Notes under the pieces: model-generated
Seen by the model: only the letters and a program-made list of their open reading frames with translations
Database searches by the model: none
Told to the model about the DNA's origin: nothing
Translations under genes and position numbers: made by a program
Shown here: in pieces, positions 44,731 through 55,982 of the stretch
How the letters are laid out: each line of letters opens with the position of its first letter
Numbering within the stretch: the stretch's first letter is position 1
DNA from: Pseudomonas nitroreducens TX1
Lineage (GTDB): Bacteria; Pseudomonadota; Gammaproteobacteria; Pseudomonadales; Pseudomonadaceae
Reading direction: 5' to 3'
DNA: 64,000 nt
Assembly (NCBI RefSeq): GCF_000313755.1
Contig: NZ_AMZB01000138.1
Span: 62,001 to 126,000 of the forward strand

Positions 44731-45522
44731 TCAGAAGTCGAACTTGCCGGCGCGCCAGCGCGGCAGCCAGCGCAGGGAATCGGCGGTAGTGCCGGTAGGA
44801 CGGTACTCGGCCCCCAGCCAGCCATCGTAGCCCACGTCGTCGAGCACCTGCAGCGGCACTTCGAACTCCATCTCGCCCGAGCCGGGTTCGCCGCGCTCGG
44901 GGTAATCGGCGAACTGCACATGGCCGATCTGACCCATCAGCGCGTAGATGCAATCCACCAGCTCCAGGCCCATGCGCGCCATGTGGTAGAGGTCCAGCTG
45001 CGCGCGCAGGTTTTCCCGCGCCACGCGTTCGAGCATGTCCTGCAGGTGCTCGGGGGTATTGAGCAGGAAGTCCTTCATGTCGTGGCAATTGATGGCTTCC
45101 ATCAGCACATCGGTGCCGCTGCCGGCAAAGGCATCACAGGTGGCGCGCAGGCGCTCGGCAAGGGTCTGCAGCGAGACCTCGCGCTCCTGCCCCTCGACCA
45201 GCCGCCCGGCCAGCACGTTGATGTGCTGCGGCTTGACGATGCGCGCATAGTCCAGCGCCTTGGCCAACGCGGCTTCGAATTCGGCAGCGCGCTCCGGAAC
45301 GGCGGCGATGCCCGGGCCGCCCTGCATCAGGTCACCGGCTGGCAGGTTGATCAGCACCAGCGGCAAGCCGGCTTCGTCCAGCGCGGCTTTCAGGTCCTGC
45401 GCGGGGACGTCGTAGGGGAACTGGATCTCCACGCCCTCGAAACCGGCCTTGGCGGCGGCGTCGATACGCTGCAGCAGCGGAACTTCGGTGAACAGCAGGG
45501 ACAGGTTGGCGCAGAGCTTCAT
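44731..45522 (-). CDS. hyi: hydroxypyruvate isomerase-like TIM-barrel protein
   Basis: The 263-residue protein has the xylose-isomerase-like TIM-barrel pattern of Hyi: MKLCANLSLLFTEVPLLQR, EINCHD-like MEAINCHDM, LDLYHMARMG, HVQFADYPERGEPGSGE and a final GAEYRPTG. It should interconvert hydroxypyruvate and tartronate semialdehyde in glyoxylate use. Its ATG overlaps the stop of the upstream reductase gene by ATGA, so the two are coupled. The glyoxylate carboligase gene (gcl) that normally accompanies them is absent here, so the pathway role is less certain. Confidence 0.87.
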   Translation of the reverse strand: MKLCANLSLLFTEVPLLQRIDAAAKAGFEGVEIQFPYDVPAQDLKAALDEAGLPLVLINLPAGDLMQGGPGIAAVPERAAEFEAALAKALDYARIVKPQHINVLAGRLVEGQEREVSLQTLAERLRATCDAFAGSGTDVLMEAINCHDMKDFLLNTPEHLQDMLERVARENLRAQLDLYHMARMGLELVDCIYALMGQIGHVQFADYPERGEPGSGEMEFEVPLQVLDDVGYDGWLGAEYRPTGTTADSLRWLPRWRAGKFDF

Positions 45523-46418
45523 GCGGGGAATTCCTTCGTTTGACGGTATTGCTCGACCAGGGTAGACGGGTCGCGTTCGAGATTGCCCTGGCTGCCATGC
45601 AGGCGCATCAGTTGCGCGGCGAGGCCGCTCATGGGCGTGGCCGAACCCTCCTCGCGGGAAAGCTTCACGGCGGTGTCCAGGTCCTTGAGCAGTGTGCGCA
45701 CGTGCCACTTCACCGGTTCGAAGCGACTCTCGGCCATCTGCGGGGCCAGGATCTGCAGGGGTTTGGAATCGGCGAAACCGCCGGCCAGGGCCGGGGCGAT
45801 CAGGCTCGCATCGACGCCCGCCTTCTCTGCCAGCGCCACCACCTCGGCGATCACCAGCGCGTTGCAGGCGACGATCATCTGGTTGCAGACCTTGGTCACC
45901 TGCCCCGCGCCGACATCCCCCATACGCGTCAGGCGCTGGCCGAGATGGGCGAGGATCGGCCGCACACGCTCGATGTCCTCGACACGGCCGCCGGCCATGA
46001 TCGCCAGGGTGCCGGCTTCGGCGCCCGGTGTACCGCCGGAAACCGGCGCGTCGATCCAGCGCATGCCGGTACGCGCTTCCAGCTCGGCGGCCATCTCACG
46101 GGTCGCGGCCGGCTCAAGGCTGGAGAAGTCCACCAGCACCTGGCCGGCGCGGCCGCTCTCGACGATGCCGCCCGCGCCGAACACCACTTCGCGCACGGCG
46201 GCGGTATCGGCCAGGCAGAGCATCACCACCTCGGCGTCGGCGCACAGCTGTGCGGGCGTCTCCACAGCCTGGGCACCTTCAGCGGCCAGCAGCTCACGCT
46301 TACCGGCGGAGCGGTTCCATACGGACAGTGGGTAGCCGGCGGCAAGCAGGCGGCGCGTCATGGGTACCCCCATCAAACCGAGACCGGCAAAAGCGAGGGA
46401 TGGCAAAGGGGACGACAT
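45519..46418 (-). CDS. 2-hydroxy-3-oxopropionate reductase / 3-hydroxyisobutyrate dehydrogenase family
   Basis: The 299-residue dehydrogenase has an N-terminal NAD(P) fold with AGLGLMGVPM at about 11-20, the substrate motif DAPVSGGTPGAEAG at 123-136 and the catalytic Lys at about 176 (GQVTKVCNQ). Beta-hydroxyacid dehydrogenases of this type reduce tartronate semialdehyde to glycerate (GlxR) or oxidise 3-hydroxyisobutyrate. Coupling to the Hyi-like gene favours the first. ATG at 46418 has GGAG upstream; the frame stays open to 46724 without resembling the family. It is divergent from the ABC transporter operon. Confidence 0.9.
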   Translation of the reverse strand: MSSPLPSLAFAGLGLMGVPMTRRLLAAGYPLSVWNRSAGKRELLAAEGAQAVETPAQLCADAEVVMLCLADTAAVREVVFGAGGIVESGRAGQVLVDFSSLEPAATREMAAELEARTGMRWIDAPVSGGTPGAEAGTLAIMAGGRVEDIERVRPILAHLGQRLTRMGDVGAGQVTKVCNQMIVACNALVIAEVVALAEKAGVDASLIAPALAGGFADSKPLQILAPQMAESRFEPVKWHVRTLLKDLDTAVKLSREEGSATPMSGLAAQLMRLHGSQGNLERDPSTLVEQYRQTKEFPA

Positions 46419-46584
46419 GGGATGATCTCCAGTTCGACAGCAGGACGGGCACGGGGAGCGGGATTCTAGCAGGCGCGAAGTTGACCGGCCGGCATTGCTT
46501 TCGCTAGCGGGACGGCTGCCAAACAGACGCGCCGCCACTATAATCCCGGAGTTTTTTCCGCCATTGAACCGGAGAACTCTCCCC

Positions 46585-47442
46585 ATGCTGAAACGCTCCC
46601 TGGCGCTCGCCGCCGGTTTTGCCCTGTCCCTGTCCGCCGTTTTCACCCACGCCGATACCCCGAAAGAACTGAAAGTCTCGGCCATTCCCGATGAAGCCCC
46701 TACCGAGCTGCTGCGCAAGTTCAAGCCGCTGGGCGCCTATCTGGAAGAACAGCTGGGCATGCCGGTGAAGTTCATCCCGGTGTCCGACTATGCCGGCGTG
46801 GTCGAGGCCCTGGCTTCGGATCGCCTGGACATGGCCTGGCTGGGCGGTTTCACCTTCGTCCAGGCGCGGCTGAAGACCGGAAATGCCATCCCGTTGGTAC
46901 AGCGCGAGCAGGATCAGCAATTCACCAGCAAATTCATCACCGCCGACCCGAAGGTGAAATCGATCCAGGACCTCAAGGGCAAGACCTTCGCCTTCGGTTC
47001 CGTGTCGTCCACTTCCGGGAGCCTGATGCCGCGCTACTTCATGCAAAAGGACGGCGTGGTGCCCGAGCAGTTCTTCTCCCGCGTGGCCTACTCCGGCGCC
47101 CACGACGCCACCGTCGCCTGGGTCCAGGCCGGCAAGGTCGACGCTGGCGTGCTGAACGCCTCCGTCTGGCAGAAGCTGGTGGACAGCGGCAAGGTCGACA
47201 CCAACAAGGTGAAGGTCTTCGCCACCACCCCGACCTACTACGACTACAACTGGACCGTGCGCGGCAACCTCGATCCGGCCCTGGCCGAGAAGATCAAGAA
47301 GGCCTTCCTCGCCCTCGACCCGAGCAAACCGCGCGACAAGGAAATCCTCGATCTGCAGGCGGCCAGCCGCTTCATCGAAACCCAGCCTGACAACTACAAG
47401 GGCATCGAGGAATCGGCGCGCGCCGCCGGCCTCTTGAAGTGA
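46585..47442 (+). CDS. ABC transporter substrate-binding protein, phosphonate/selenate-type
   Basis: The 285-residue precursor has a Sec signal peptide ([17 protein letters not shown], cleaved near THA) and the PhnD-like fold landmarks [33 protein letters not shown] and [15 protein letters not shown]. Proteins of this subgroup are often labelled as putative selenate-binding. A phosphonate, phosphite or another oxyanion is equally possible from sequence. CGGAGAA precedes the ATG. It is the first gene of a four-gene ABC operon whose genes all overlap, so the transporter is made as one unit. Confidence 0.88.
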   Translation: MLKRSLALAAGFALSLSAVFTHADTPKELKVSAIPDEAPTELLRKFKPLGAYLEEQLGMPVKFIPVSDYAGVVEALASDRLDMAWLGGFTFVQARLKTGNAIPLVQREQDQQFTSKFITADPKVKSIQDLKGKTFAFGSVSSTSGSLMPRYFMQKDGVVPEQFFSRVAYSGAHDATVAWVQAGKVDAGVLNASVWQKLVDSGKVDTNKVKVFATTPTYYDYNWTVRGNLDPALAEKIKKAFLALDPSKPRDKEILDLQAASRFIETQPDNYKGIEESARAAGLLK

Positions 47443-48245
47443 CGCTGAAACTGACCGGCGTGGAACACATCCACGCCAACGGCCAGCGCTCGCTCGCCGG
47501 CATCGACCTCAGCGTCGCTGCCGGTGAACGGGTGGCGATCATCGGCCCGTCGGGCGCCGGCAAGACGACCTTGCTGCGCATCCTCGCCACCGCACTGAAA
47601 CCCGCTTCCGGCAGCATCGACCTGCTCGGCGCCCAGCCCTGGGCGCTGAGCGGCTCCGCACGCCAGCGCCTGCGTTCGCGCATCGCCCTGGTGCACCAGG
47701 CTCCGCCGCTGCCACCGCGCCAGCGGGTGGTCACCGCCGTGCTCGCCGGCCGTCTCGGCCAGTGGCCGCTGTGGAAAAGCCTGGCCAGCCTGCTCTACCC
47801 CGTCGACAGCACCGGCGCGCGCAGCGAGCTGCAACGCCTGGACCTGGGCGACAAACTCTTCGAGCGCTGCGACCAGCTTTCCGGCGGCCAGTTGCAACGC
47901 GTCGGCATCGCCCGCGCGCTGTACCAGCAGGCCGAGGTGCTGCTGGCGGATGAACCGGTCTCGGCCATGGACCCGGTGCTCGCCGGCCACACCCTGGGCG
48001 TGCTCACCCGCGAAGCGCAGAACCGTGGCGTGACGCTGATCGCCAGCCTGCACGCAGTGGACCTGGCGCTGGAGCACTTCCCACGCATCGTCGGCGTGCG
48101 CGACGGCAGGATCGCCTTCGACAAGCCGGCGGAAAACGTCACGCCCGAGGACCTGCGCGCCCTCTACGCCAACGAGCAACTCGGCCAGCAGGAAGCCGCC
48201 TCGCCGGTGGGCAAACCCGTGGTGGTGCAGATTCCACGATGCTGA
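47439..48245 (+). CDS. ABC transporter ATPase (PhnC-like)
   Basis: The 268-residue ATPase has Walker [10 protein letters not shown] at about 32-40, signature [15 protein letters not shown] and Walker [14 protein letters not shown]. It powers uptake by the overlapping permease genes. The start is GTG overlapping the stop of the binding-protein gene (GTGA), and the stop overlaps the next gene by 7 nt. This is the layout of phosphonate-type importers (PhnC). Length is normal. Confidence 0.92.
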   Translation: MTLKLTGVEHIHANGQRSLAGIDLSVAAGERVAIIGPSGAGKTTLLRILATALKPASGSIDLLGAQPWALSGSARQRLRSRIALVHQAPPLPPRQRVVTAVLAGRLGQWPLWKSLASLLYPVDSTGARSELQRLDLGDKLFERCDQLSGGQLQRVGIARALYQQAEVLLADEPVSAMDPVLAGHTLGVLTREAQNRGVTLIASLHAVDLALEHFPRIVGVRDGRIAFDKPAENVTPEDLRALYANEQLGQQEAASPVGKPVVVQIPRC

Positions 48246-49081
48246 ATCCCGCCCTCCCGCAAAGCCCGCCCCGCGATCCGGCGGCGCTGCCGCGCCTGCT
48301 GCTTACCCTGCTCGCCCTGGCCTTGCTGTGGCCGGGGCTGCGCCTGTCCGAGCTGGATATCGCCGGCCTGTTCAGCGGCGACAACGCGCGGACCATGGCC
48401 AACTTCCTCGGCGGTTTCTGGCCGCCGGCCCACGACCAGGCATTCATCGCCCTGCTCGGCCGCGCCACCCTGGAAACCCTGGCCATCGCCACGGCCGGCA
48501 TGGCACTGGCCTGGCTGATCGCCTTCCCCGCCGCGCTGCTGGCCACCCGTGCGCTGTCGATCTCCGCCCTGCCCCGCGGCGGACTGCCAGCCTGGTGGGC
48601 ACGCGCCCTGCGCTGGCCGGTGCGCGGCCTGCTGATCGTACTGCGCAGCGTGCCGGAAATCGTCTGGGCACTGCTGTTCGTCCGCGCCGTGGGCCTGGGC
48701 CCCACCGCCGGCGTGCTGGCCATCGCCATCACCTACGGCGGCATGCTCGGCAAGGTCTACGCGGAAATCTTCGAATCGGTGGACCCGCGACCGACCCGCG
48801 CCCTGCTGCTGGGCGGCAGTTCGCGGTTGCAGGCCTTCGCCTACGGCGTGCTGCCCTCGGCGGCGGCGGAACTGATTTCCTACACCGTCTACCGCTGGGA
48901 ATGCGCGATTCGCGCCTCGGTGGTGATGGGCTTCGTCGGCGCCGGCGGCCTCGGCCAGCAGATCGACCTGTCGCTGCGCATGTTCGCCGGCGGCGAGGTG
49001 GCAAGCATTCTGCTGACGTTCCTGCTACTGGTGCTGGGCGCCGACCTGCTCAGCCGCGTCCTGCGCGGGAGGCTCGAATGA
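48239..49081 (+). CDS. ABC transporter permease 1 (PhnE-like)
   Basis: The 280-residue inner-membrane protein has several helices and the permease motif region [20 protein letters not shown] then [24 protein letters not shown], typical of the PhnE/binding-protein-dependent family. Its ATG overlaps the ATPase gene by 7 nt and its stop overlaps the next permease by ATGA. It forms a heterodimer with the second permease in the likely transporter. Confidence 0.92.
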   Translation: MLNPALPQSPPRDPAALPRLLLTLLALALLWPGLRLSELDIAGLFSGDNARTMANFLGGFWPPAHDQAFIALLGRATLETLAIATAGMALAWLIAFPAALLATRALSISALPRGGLPAWWARALRWPVRGLLIVLRSVPEIVWALLFVRAVGLGPTAGVLAIAITYGGMLGKVYAEIFESVDPRPTRALLLGGSSRLQAFAYGVLPSAAAELISYTVYRWECAIRASVVMGFVGAGGLGQQIDLSLRMFAGGEVASILLTFLLLVLGADLLSRVLRGRLE

Positions 49082-49848
49082 CCGGCCTGTTGCGTACCCT
49101 GGGCTGGCTGCTGCTGGTCCTGCTCGCGATCGGCGCGTCATTCGCCTTCCTGGAAATGGACACCGGCGGGCTGTTCGACGCACGTGGCCTCGGCCAGATG
49201 CTCGATTACGGTCGCGACTTCCTTTCACCGGACCTGAGTGCCCCGCACGTCGCGGCAGTCGGTCGCGGCGCCCTGGAAACCCTGGCCATGTCCGCCATCG
49301 GCACCCTGCTGGCGGCGCTGCTGGGCCTGCTACTGGCGCTGCCGGCGGCGGGGCGCTTCGGGCGCATCGCGCAGAGCCTGTCCCGGCTGCTGCTCAATGC
49401 CCTGCGCGCGGTTCCGGAGCTGGTCTGGGGCGCGCTGATGGTACTGGCCGCCGGGCTCGGGCCGAATGCCGGCACGCTGGCCCTCGCTCTGCATACCGGC
49501 GGAGTGCTCGGCCGGCTGTTCGCCGAAGCGTTGGAGAACACCCCAACCACCCCGGCCGAAGCCGTACGCCTGGCCGGTGGCGGACGCGTCGCCGCCTTCG
49601 CCTACGGCACCCTGCCGGCGGTCTGGCCGCAGTTGGTGGCGTACGTGCTCTATCGCTGGGAGAACAATATCCGCATGGCCAGCGTGCTCGGCTTCGTCGG
49701 TGCCGGAGGGCTGGGGCAGATGCTGTATTTCAGCCTCAGCCTGTTCCAGCAGGCCCAGGCGGCCACGGTTATCCTTGCCATGCTGTTCCTGGTGCTGTGC
49801 GTCGACAGCCTGAGCGCCTGGGCACGGCAGCGCTGGGTGAGCCACTGA
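49078..49848 (+). CDS. ABC transporter permease 2 (PhnE-like)
   Basis: The 256-residue permease parallels the first: LRAVPELVWGALMVLAAGLG and [23 protein letters not shown] match [19 protein letters not shown] and [23 protein letters not shown] of permease 1, so the two look like products of a tandem duplication. It ends the operon, 43 nt before a bidirectional terminator. The pair of permeases plus one ATPase and one binding protein completes an importer. Confidence 0.92.
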   Translation: MTGLLRTLGWLLLVLLAIGASFAFLEMDTGGLFDARGLGQMLDYGRDFLSPDLSAPHVAAVGRGALETLAMSAIGTLLAALLGLLLALPAAGRFGRIAQSLSRLLLNALRAVPELVWGALMVLAAGLGPNAGTLALALHTGGVLGRLFAEALENTPTTPAEAVRLAGGGRVAAFAYGTLPAVWPQLVAYVLYRWENNIRMASVLGFVGAGGLGQMLYFSLSLFQQAQAATVILAMLFLVLCVDSLSAWARQRWVSH

Positions 49849-49891
49849 CCGCCAGCGCGCTCCTACACAGAGTGGCGTTGGCGTCACAGGC

Positions 49892-49926
49892 AATAAAAAG
49901 CCCGGCACTTGACCGGGCTTTTTATT
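49892..49926. terminator. bidirectional terminator, ABC operon / DUF5064 gene
   Basis: AATAAAAAGCCCGG, loop CACTTGA, CCGGGCTTTTTATT between convergent stop codons. Confidence 0.9.
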
Positions 49927-49937
49927 GGATTCGGATC

Positions 49938-50303
49938 TTACGAATCGCCGTGGATCACCTTGTCCAGGTCGATGGGGTCGCCAGGCTGGGTCCCGAGCTT
50001 CTGACGGATGTCCTCGAACATCGCGTCGTACTCTTTATGGTTGCGCACCATCGAGCCGAACCGCGGGTGCAGGCCATGCTTCTGCGCGATACGGGTGGCA
50101 TCGCTGGCAAAGTTGAAAGCCTGCTCCTTGGGCATGTCCCATTCTTCGGTAAAGGAATTGCCGTCGATCTCGCCCTTCATGACGAAGTGGACAAGGGTGC
50201 CTTTTTCCACATCCTTGCGGACTTCATAGTTGATGTGAGCGTCGATCTCCTGCTGCCCCAGCCCCGGCAGAGACTGAAGATGCAGATGGCCCGGTTCGAA
50301 CAT
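49938..50303 (-). CDS. DUF5064 family protein
   Basis: The 121-residue protein begins MFEPGHLHLQSLPGLGQQEI and contains YEVRKDVEKGTLVHFVMKGE and EEWDMPKEQAFNFASDATRI, the pattern I recognise as DUF5064 of pseudomonads. Function is unknown. No signal peptide or membrane segment is seen. AGGAGA lies upstream of the ATG. The gene is followed at once by the bidirectional terminator. Confidence 0.8.
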   Translation of the reverse strand: MFEPGHLHLQSLPGLGQQEIDAHINYEVRKDVEKGTLVHFVMKGEIDGNSFTEEWDMPKEQAFNFASDATRIAQKHGLHPRFGSMVRNHKEYDAMFEDIRQKLGTQPGDPIDLDKVIHGDS

Positions 50304-50369
50304 GGCGAATCTCCTTCTATGGAATCCCGACAGTCTAGCCGGCCTTTGCGAATTGGAAATCGCCCCGGG

Positions 50370-50687
50370 TCAGTGCAGAGACTCTTTTCGAACTCTTTCT
50401 TGCACCAGCACCCAGGGTGCGACCACCACCGCCCAGAGTTCCGGATCACGGTCGTGGAAGTCCTGCGCCAGTTTCTCGTCAACCCTGTGCAGATCACCAC
50501 CGGCCAGCCAGGCGGCGACCTTCGCCTTGTCGTCCTCGGCCACGCCCATAGCGACCTCCACCAGGTCAGCGGAACCCGCGACCTTGAGCAGGTTGCCGCG
50601 GGCGAAGAACGGCGCGAGCTCCTGCCAGGAAATCTTCGCGGTTTCGCCAAGCAACTTGGCATAGAGGGTGCTAGCTTCTTCAGTCAT
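50370..50687 (-). CDS. DUF2288 family protein
   Basis: The 105-residue protein (MTEEASTLYAKLLGETAKIS then WQELAPFFARGNLLKV) matches the DUF2288 pattern of small conserved proteins of unknown function. ELWAVVVAPWVLVQE near its end is typical. It is cytoplasmic by appearance. It starts at 50687 with AGGTGAG upstream and lies 66 nt before the DUF5064 gene on the same strand. It is divergent from braC. Confidence 0.8.
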   Translation of the reverse strand: MTEEASTLYAKLLGETAKISWQELAPFFARGNLLKVAGSADLVEVAMGVAEDDKAKVAAWLAGGDLHRVDEKLAQDFHDRDPELWAVVVAPWVLVQERVRKESLH

Positions 50688-50995
50688 GGATCTCACCTGG
50701 TAAACGAACGGCGCAATGATAGCGCCGGGACCACGCCAGGCAAGGTTCGGACGACGTTTTCGCTGATGATGGAAAACCCACGGGGATAAGTCAGACAGCG
50801 CCGTTTTTCTGTACGTTTGTGTCAATCTTGCGACATGCCCACAATCGGCTGCCCGCCCCCTGCTTTTCAAGCGGTCCGGCGGCACTCTACACTGTACCGG
50901 TACAGTTGCCGGTGGGTCTGTCCGGGGCAATCCCGGTCCTGAAGCCTTCGGCAACCAGGACTACAAAAACGAAAACACAAGAAGAGTGGAGCACT
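50688..50995. other. braC promoter region
   Basis: 308 bp between divergent DUF2288 and braC starts. It contains the 16-bp perfect palindrome at 50891-50906, about 90 bp before braC. No terminator or ORF. The GC-rich stretch 50845-50890 and the A-rich stretch 50960-50985 flank it. Confidence 0.55.
50891..50906. promoter_or_regulatory. perfect 16-bp palindrome, candidate operator of braC
   Basis: ACTGTACCGGTACAGT is self-complementary over all 16 bases. It resembles a LexA box (CTGT...ACAG) but the gap is 2 bp too short. Its place about 90 bp before braC suits a regulator of the bra operon. Confidence 0.45.
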
Positions 50996-52117
50996 ATGAA
51001 AAAGGGTACTCAGCGTCTTTCCCAGCTGTTCACCGCCATGGCCCTGGCCGGCGTTGCCAGCTTCTCCATGGCCGCCGACACCATCAAGATCGCTCTGGCG
51101 GGCCCTGTGACCGGCGCGGTCGCCCAGTATGGGGAGATGCAGTTCATTGGCGCCAAGATGGCCATTGAGCAGATCAACAAGGCTGGCGGCGTCGATGGCA
51201 AGCAACTCGAAGGCGTGGTCTACGACGACGCTTGCGATCCGAAACAAGCCGTGGCCGTTGCCAACAAGATCGTCAACGATGGCGTGAAGTTCGTCGTTGG
51301 CCACCTGTGCTCCAGCTCCACTCAACCGGCTTCGGACATCTACGAAGACGAAGGCGTGCTGATGATCACCGCCGCCTCCACCAGCCCGGACATCACCTCC
51401 CGCGGCTACAAGCTGATCTTCCGCACCATCGGTCTGGACAGCCTGCAGGGCCCGACCGCCGGCAAGTTCATCGCCGAGCACGTCAAGCCCAAGACCGTGG
51501 CCGTGATCCACGACAAGCAGCAGTACGGCGAAGGCATCGCCACTGCCGTGAAGAAGACCCTGGAAGACGCTGGCGTCAAGGTCGCCCTGTTCGAAGGCAT
51601 CAACGCCGGCGACAAGGACTTCTCCGCGATGATCGCCAAGCTCAAGCAGGCCAAGGTCGACTTCGTCTACTACGGCGGCTACCACCCGGAGCTGGGCCTG
51701 ATCCTGCGCCAGGCTTCCGAGAAAGGCCTGAAAGTCGGCTTCATGGGCCCGGAAGGCGTGGGTAACAAAGAGATCTCCGCCATCGCCGGCCCGGCTTCCG
51801 AAGGCCTGTACGTGACCCTGCCGAAGTCCTTCGACCAGGATCCGAAGAACCAGGCCCTGGTTGACGCCTTCAAGGCCAAGAACGAAGACCCGAGCGGTCC
51901 GTTCGTGTTCCCGGCCTACGCGGCCGTCCAGGTCATCGCCGAAGGCATCAAGAAAGCCGGTGGCGAAGAGACCGACAAGGTGGCAGCAGCGCTGCGCTCC
52001 AACAACTTCGAGACTCCGACCGGTACCCTGGCCTTCGACGAGAAGGGCGACCTGAAGAACTTCAACTTCGTGGTCTACCAGTGGCACAAGGACGGCAGCA
52101 AGACCGAAGCCAAGTAA
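50996..52117 (+). CDS. braC: branched-chain amino acid-binding protein BraC
   Basis: The 373-residue periplasmic binding protein has a signal peptide ending near SMA-ADTIKIA and the LIVAT-family landmarks LAGPVTGAVAQYGEMQFIGA, VVYDDACDPKQAV, VVGHLCSSSTQPASDIYE and YYGGYHPELGLILRQ. The two cysteines match the disulfide of P. aeruginosa BraC. It delivers leucine, isoleucine and valine (also alanine and threonine) to BraDEFG. GGAG precedes the ATG at 50996. A terminator-like hairpin after it should leave braC more strongly expressed than the rest. Confidence 0.95.
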   Translation: MKKGTQRLSQLFTAMALAGVASFSMAADTIKIALAGPVTGAVAQYGEMQFIGAKMAIEQINKAGGVDGKQLEGVVYDDACDPKQAVAVANKIVNDGVKFVVGHLCSSSTQPASDIYEDEGVLMITAASTSPDITSRGYKLIFRTIGLDSLQGPTAGKFIAEHVKPKTVAVIHDKQQYGEGIATAVKKTLEDAGVKVALFEGINAGDKDFSAMIAKLKQAKVDFVYYGGYHPELGLILRQASEKGLKVGFMGPEGVGNKEISAIAGPASEGLYVTLPKSFDQDPKNQALVDAFKAKNEDPSGPFVFPAYAAVQVIAEGIKKAGGEETDKVAAALRSNNFETPTGTLAFDEKGDLKNFNFVVYQWHKDGSKTEAK

Positions 52118-52134
52118 GCCACCCGCCGCCACAC

Positions 52135-52164
52135 AAAGCCCACTGCAGCCGCAGTGGGCTTTGT
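52135..52164 (+). terminator. hairpin between braC and braD
   Basis: AAAGCCCACTGC, loop AGCC, GCAGTGGGCTTT, then GTTT. The T tract is interrupted by a G, so it may terminate only part of the transcripts, allowing braDEFG read-through and an excess of binding protein. Confidence 0.75.
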
Positions 52165-52233
52165 TTATCCGAGTATTCCGGGGGTCCGTCGCGCCACAAG
52201 CGCCGCTTCACGCGACGCCCGAGGAGTTAGGTA

Positions 52234-54406
<2,173 letters not shown>

Positions 54407-54410
<4 letters not shown>

Positions 54411-55174
54411 GCCGACCGATTCTTGAAGTAGCCGGCCTCACCATGCGCTTCGGCGGGTTGCTGGCCGTCAACAACGTGGCCCTGAAGGTCCAGGAAAAAC
54501 AGGTGATCTCGATGATCGGCCCCAACGGCGCCGGCAAGACCACCGTGTTCAACTGCCTGACCGGCTTCTATGCGCCCACCGGCGGCGAAATCCTGCTGCG
54601 CGGCGAGCCCATCCAGGGCCTGCCGGGCCACAAGATCGCCCACAAGGGCGTGGTGCGGACCTTCCAGAACGTGCGCCTGTTCAAGGAGATGACCGCGGTG
54701 GAGAACCTGCTGGTGGCGCAACACCGGCACATCAACACCAACTTCCTTGCCGGCCTGCTCAAGACCCCGGCCTTCCGCCGCGCGGAAGCCGAGGCACTGG
54801 ACTACGCCTCGCACTGGCTGGAAATCGTCAACCTCAAGGACATCGCCAACCGCCCGGCGGGCACCCTGGCCTACGGCCAGCAACGCCGCCTGGAGATTGC
54901 CCGCTGCATGATGACCCGTCCGCAGCTGCTGATGCTGGACGAGCCGGCGGCCGGCCTGAACCCGCGGGAAACCGAGGACCTCAAGGCGCTGATCGCCATG
55001 CTGCGCTCCGAGCACGGCGTGACCGTACTGCTCATCGAGCACGACATGAAGCTGGTGATGAGCATTTCCGACCATATCTACGTGATCAACCAGGGCACGC
55101 CCCTGGCCGACGGCACCCCGGAAGAGATCCGCGGCAACCCGGATGTGATCAAAGCCTATCTGGGGGAGGCCTGA
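54407..55174 (+). CDS. braF: branched-chain amino acid ABC ATPase BraF
   Basis: The 255-residue ATPase (LivG family) has Walker [13 protein letters not shown], the [19 protein letters not shown] region, signature [16 protein letters not shown] (YGQQR in place of the usual SGGQ, normal for LivG) and Walker [14 protein letters not shown]. It energises transport with BraG. Translation is coupled to braE by overlap. Confidence 0.95.
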
Positions 55175-55177
55175 GTC

Positions 55178-55879
55178 ATGCTGAAGTTCGACAAGGTTTC
55201 CACCTTCTACGGCAAGATCCAGGCGCTGCACGACGTCAGCATGGAAGTCCAGCAGGGCGAGATCGTCACCCTGATCGGCGCCAACGGCGCCGGCAAGTCG
55301 ACCCTGTTGATGACCCTGTGCGGTTCGCCGCGCGCCGCCTCGGGCAGCATCACCTACATGGGCGAAGAGTTGGTCGGCAAGGAATCCTCGGTGATCATGC
55401 GCAAGAGCATCGCCGTCGTGCCGGAAGGCCGTCGCGTGTTCGCCCGCCTGACCGTGGAGGAGAACCTGGCCATGGGCGGTTTCTTCACCAGCAAGGGTGA
55501 TTACCAGGAGCAGATGGACAAGGTCCTGGCGCTCTTCCCGCGCCTGAAGGAGCGCTTCAACCAGCGCGGCGGCACCATGTCCGGCGGCGAACAGCAGATG
55601 CTCGCCATCGGCCGTGCGCTGATGAGCAAGCCCAAGCTGCTGCTGCTCGACGAGCCGTCACTGGGCCTGGCGCCGATCATCATCCAGCAGATCTTCGACA
55701 TCGTCGAACAGCTGCGCCAGGAAGGCGTAACCGTGTTCCTCGTCGAGCAAAACGCCAACCAGGCGCTCAAGCTCGCCGACCGCGGCTATGTGCTGGAGAA
55801 CGGCCGCATCGTCATGCAGGACACCGGCGCCAACCTGCTGGTGAACCCCAAGGTGCGCGACGCGTACCTCGGCGGCTGA
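55178..55879 (+). CDS. braG: branched-chain amino acid ABC ATPase BraG
   Basis: The 233-residue ATPase (LivF family) has Walker A GANGAGKSTLL, signature TMSGGEQQMLAIGRALM and Walker B LLLLDEPSLGLAP. It pairs with BraF. It is the last gene of the operon, three bases after the braF stop, and is followed by a strong terminator. Confidence 0.95.
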   Translation: MLKFDKVSTFYGKIQALHDVSMEVQQGEIVTLIGANGAGKSTLLMTLCGSPRAASGSITYMGEELVGKESSVIMRKSIAVVPEGRRVFARLTVEENLAMGGFFTSKGDYQEQMDKVLALFPRLKERFNQRGGTMSGGEQQMLAIGRALMSKPKLLLLDEPSLGLAPIIIQQIFDIVEQLRQEGVTVFLVEQNANQALKLADRGYVLENGRIVMQDTGANLLVNPKVRDAYLGG

Positions 55880-55894
55880 TCCGCAGCGCTGCAA

Positions 55895-55922
55895 TAAAAA
55901 ACGGCCCTTCGGGGCCGTTTTT
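55895..55922. terminator. bra operon terminator
   Basis: AAAAAACGGCCC, loop TTCG, GGGCCGTTTTT; the stable UUCG-type tetraloop and runs on both sides could serve both strands. Confidence 0.92.
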
Positions 55923-55937
55923 CATTTCTGACGCACA

Positions 55938-55967
55938 AACAAGAACGCCGCCTGTTGGGCGGCGTTC
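55938..55967 (-). terminator. terminator of the DUF3509 gene
   Basis: On the minus strand GAACGCCGCC, loop CAAC-type, GGCGGCGTTCTTGTTT. It lies about 15 nt past the DUF3509 stop codon and just before the bra terminator. Confidence 0.8.
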
Positions 55968-55982
55968 TCACATCCGGGCGGA

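Noticed and set aside
50891-50906. LexA box before braC
   Set aside because: The arms are CTGT and ACAG but the total gap is 6 bp, not the 8 bp needed for LexA; kept only as a palindrome.
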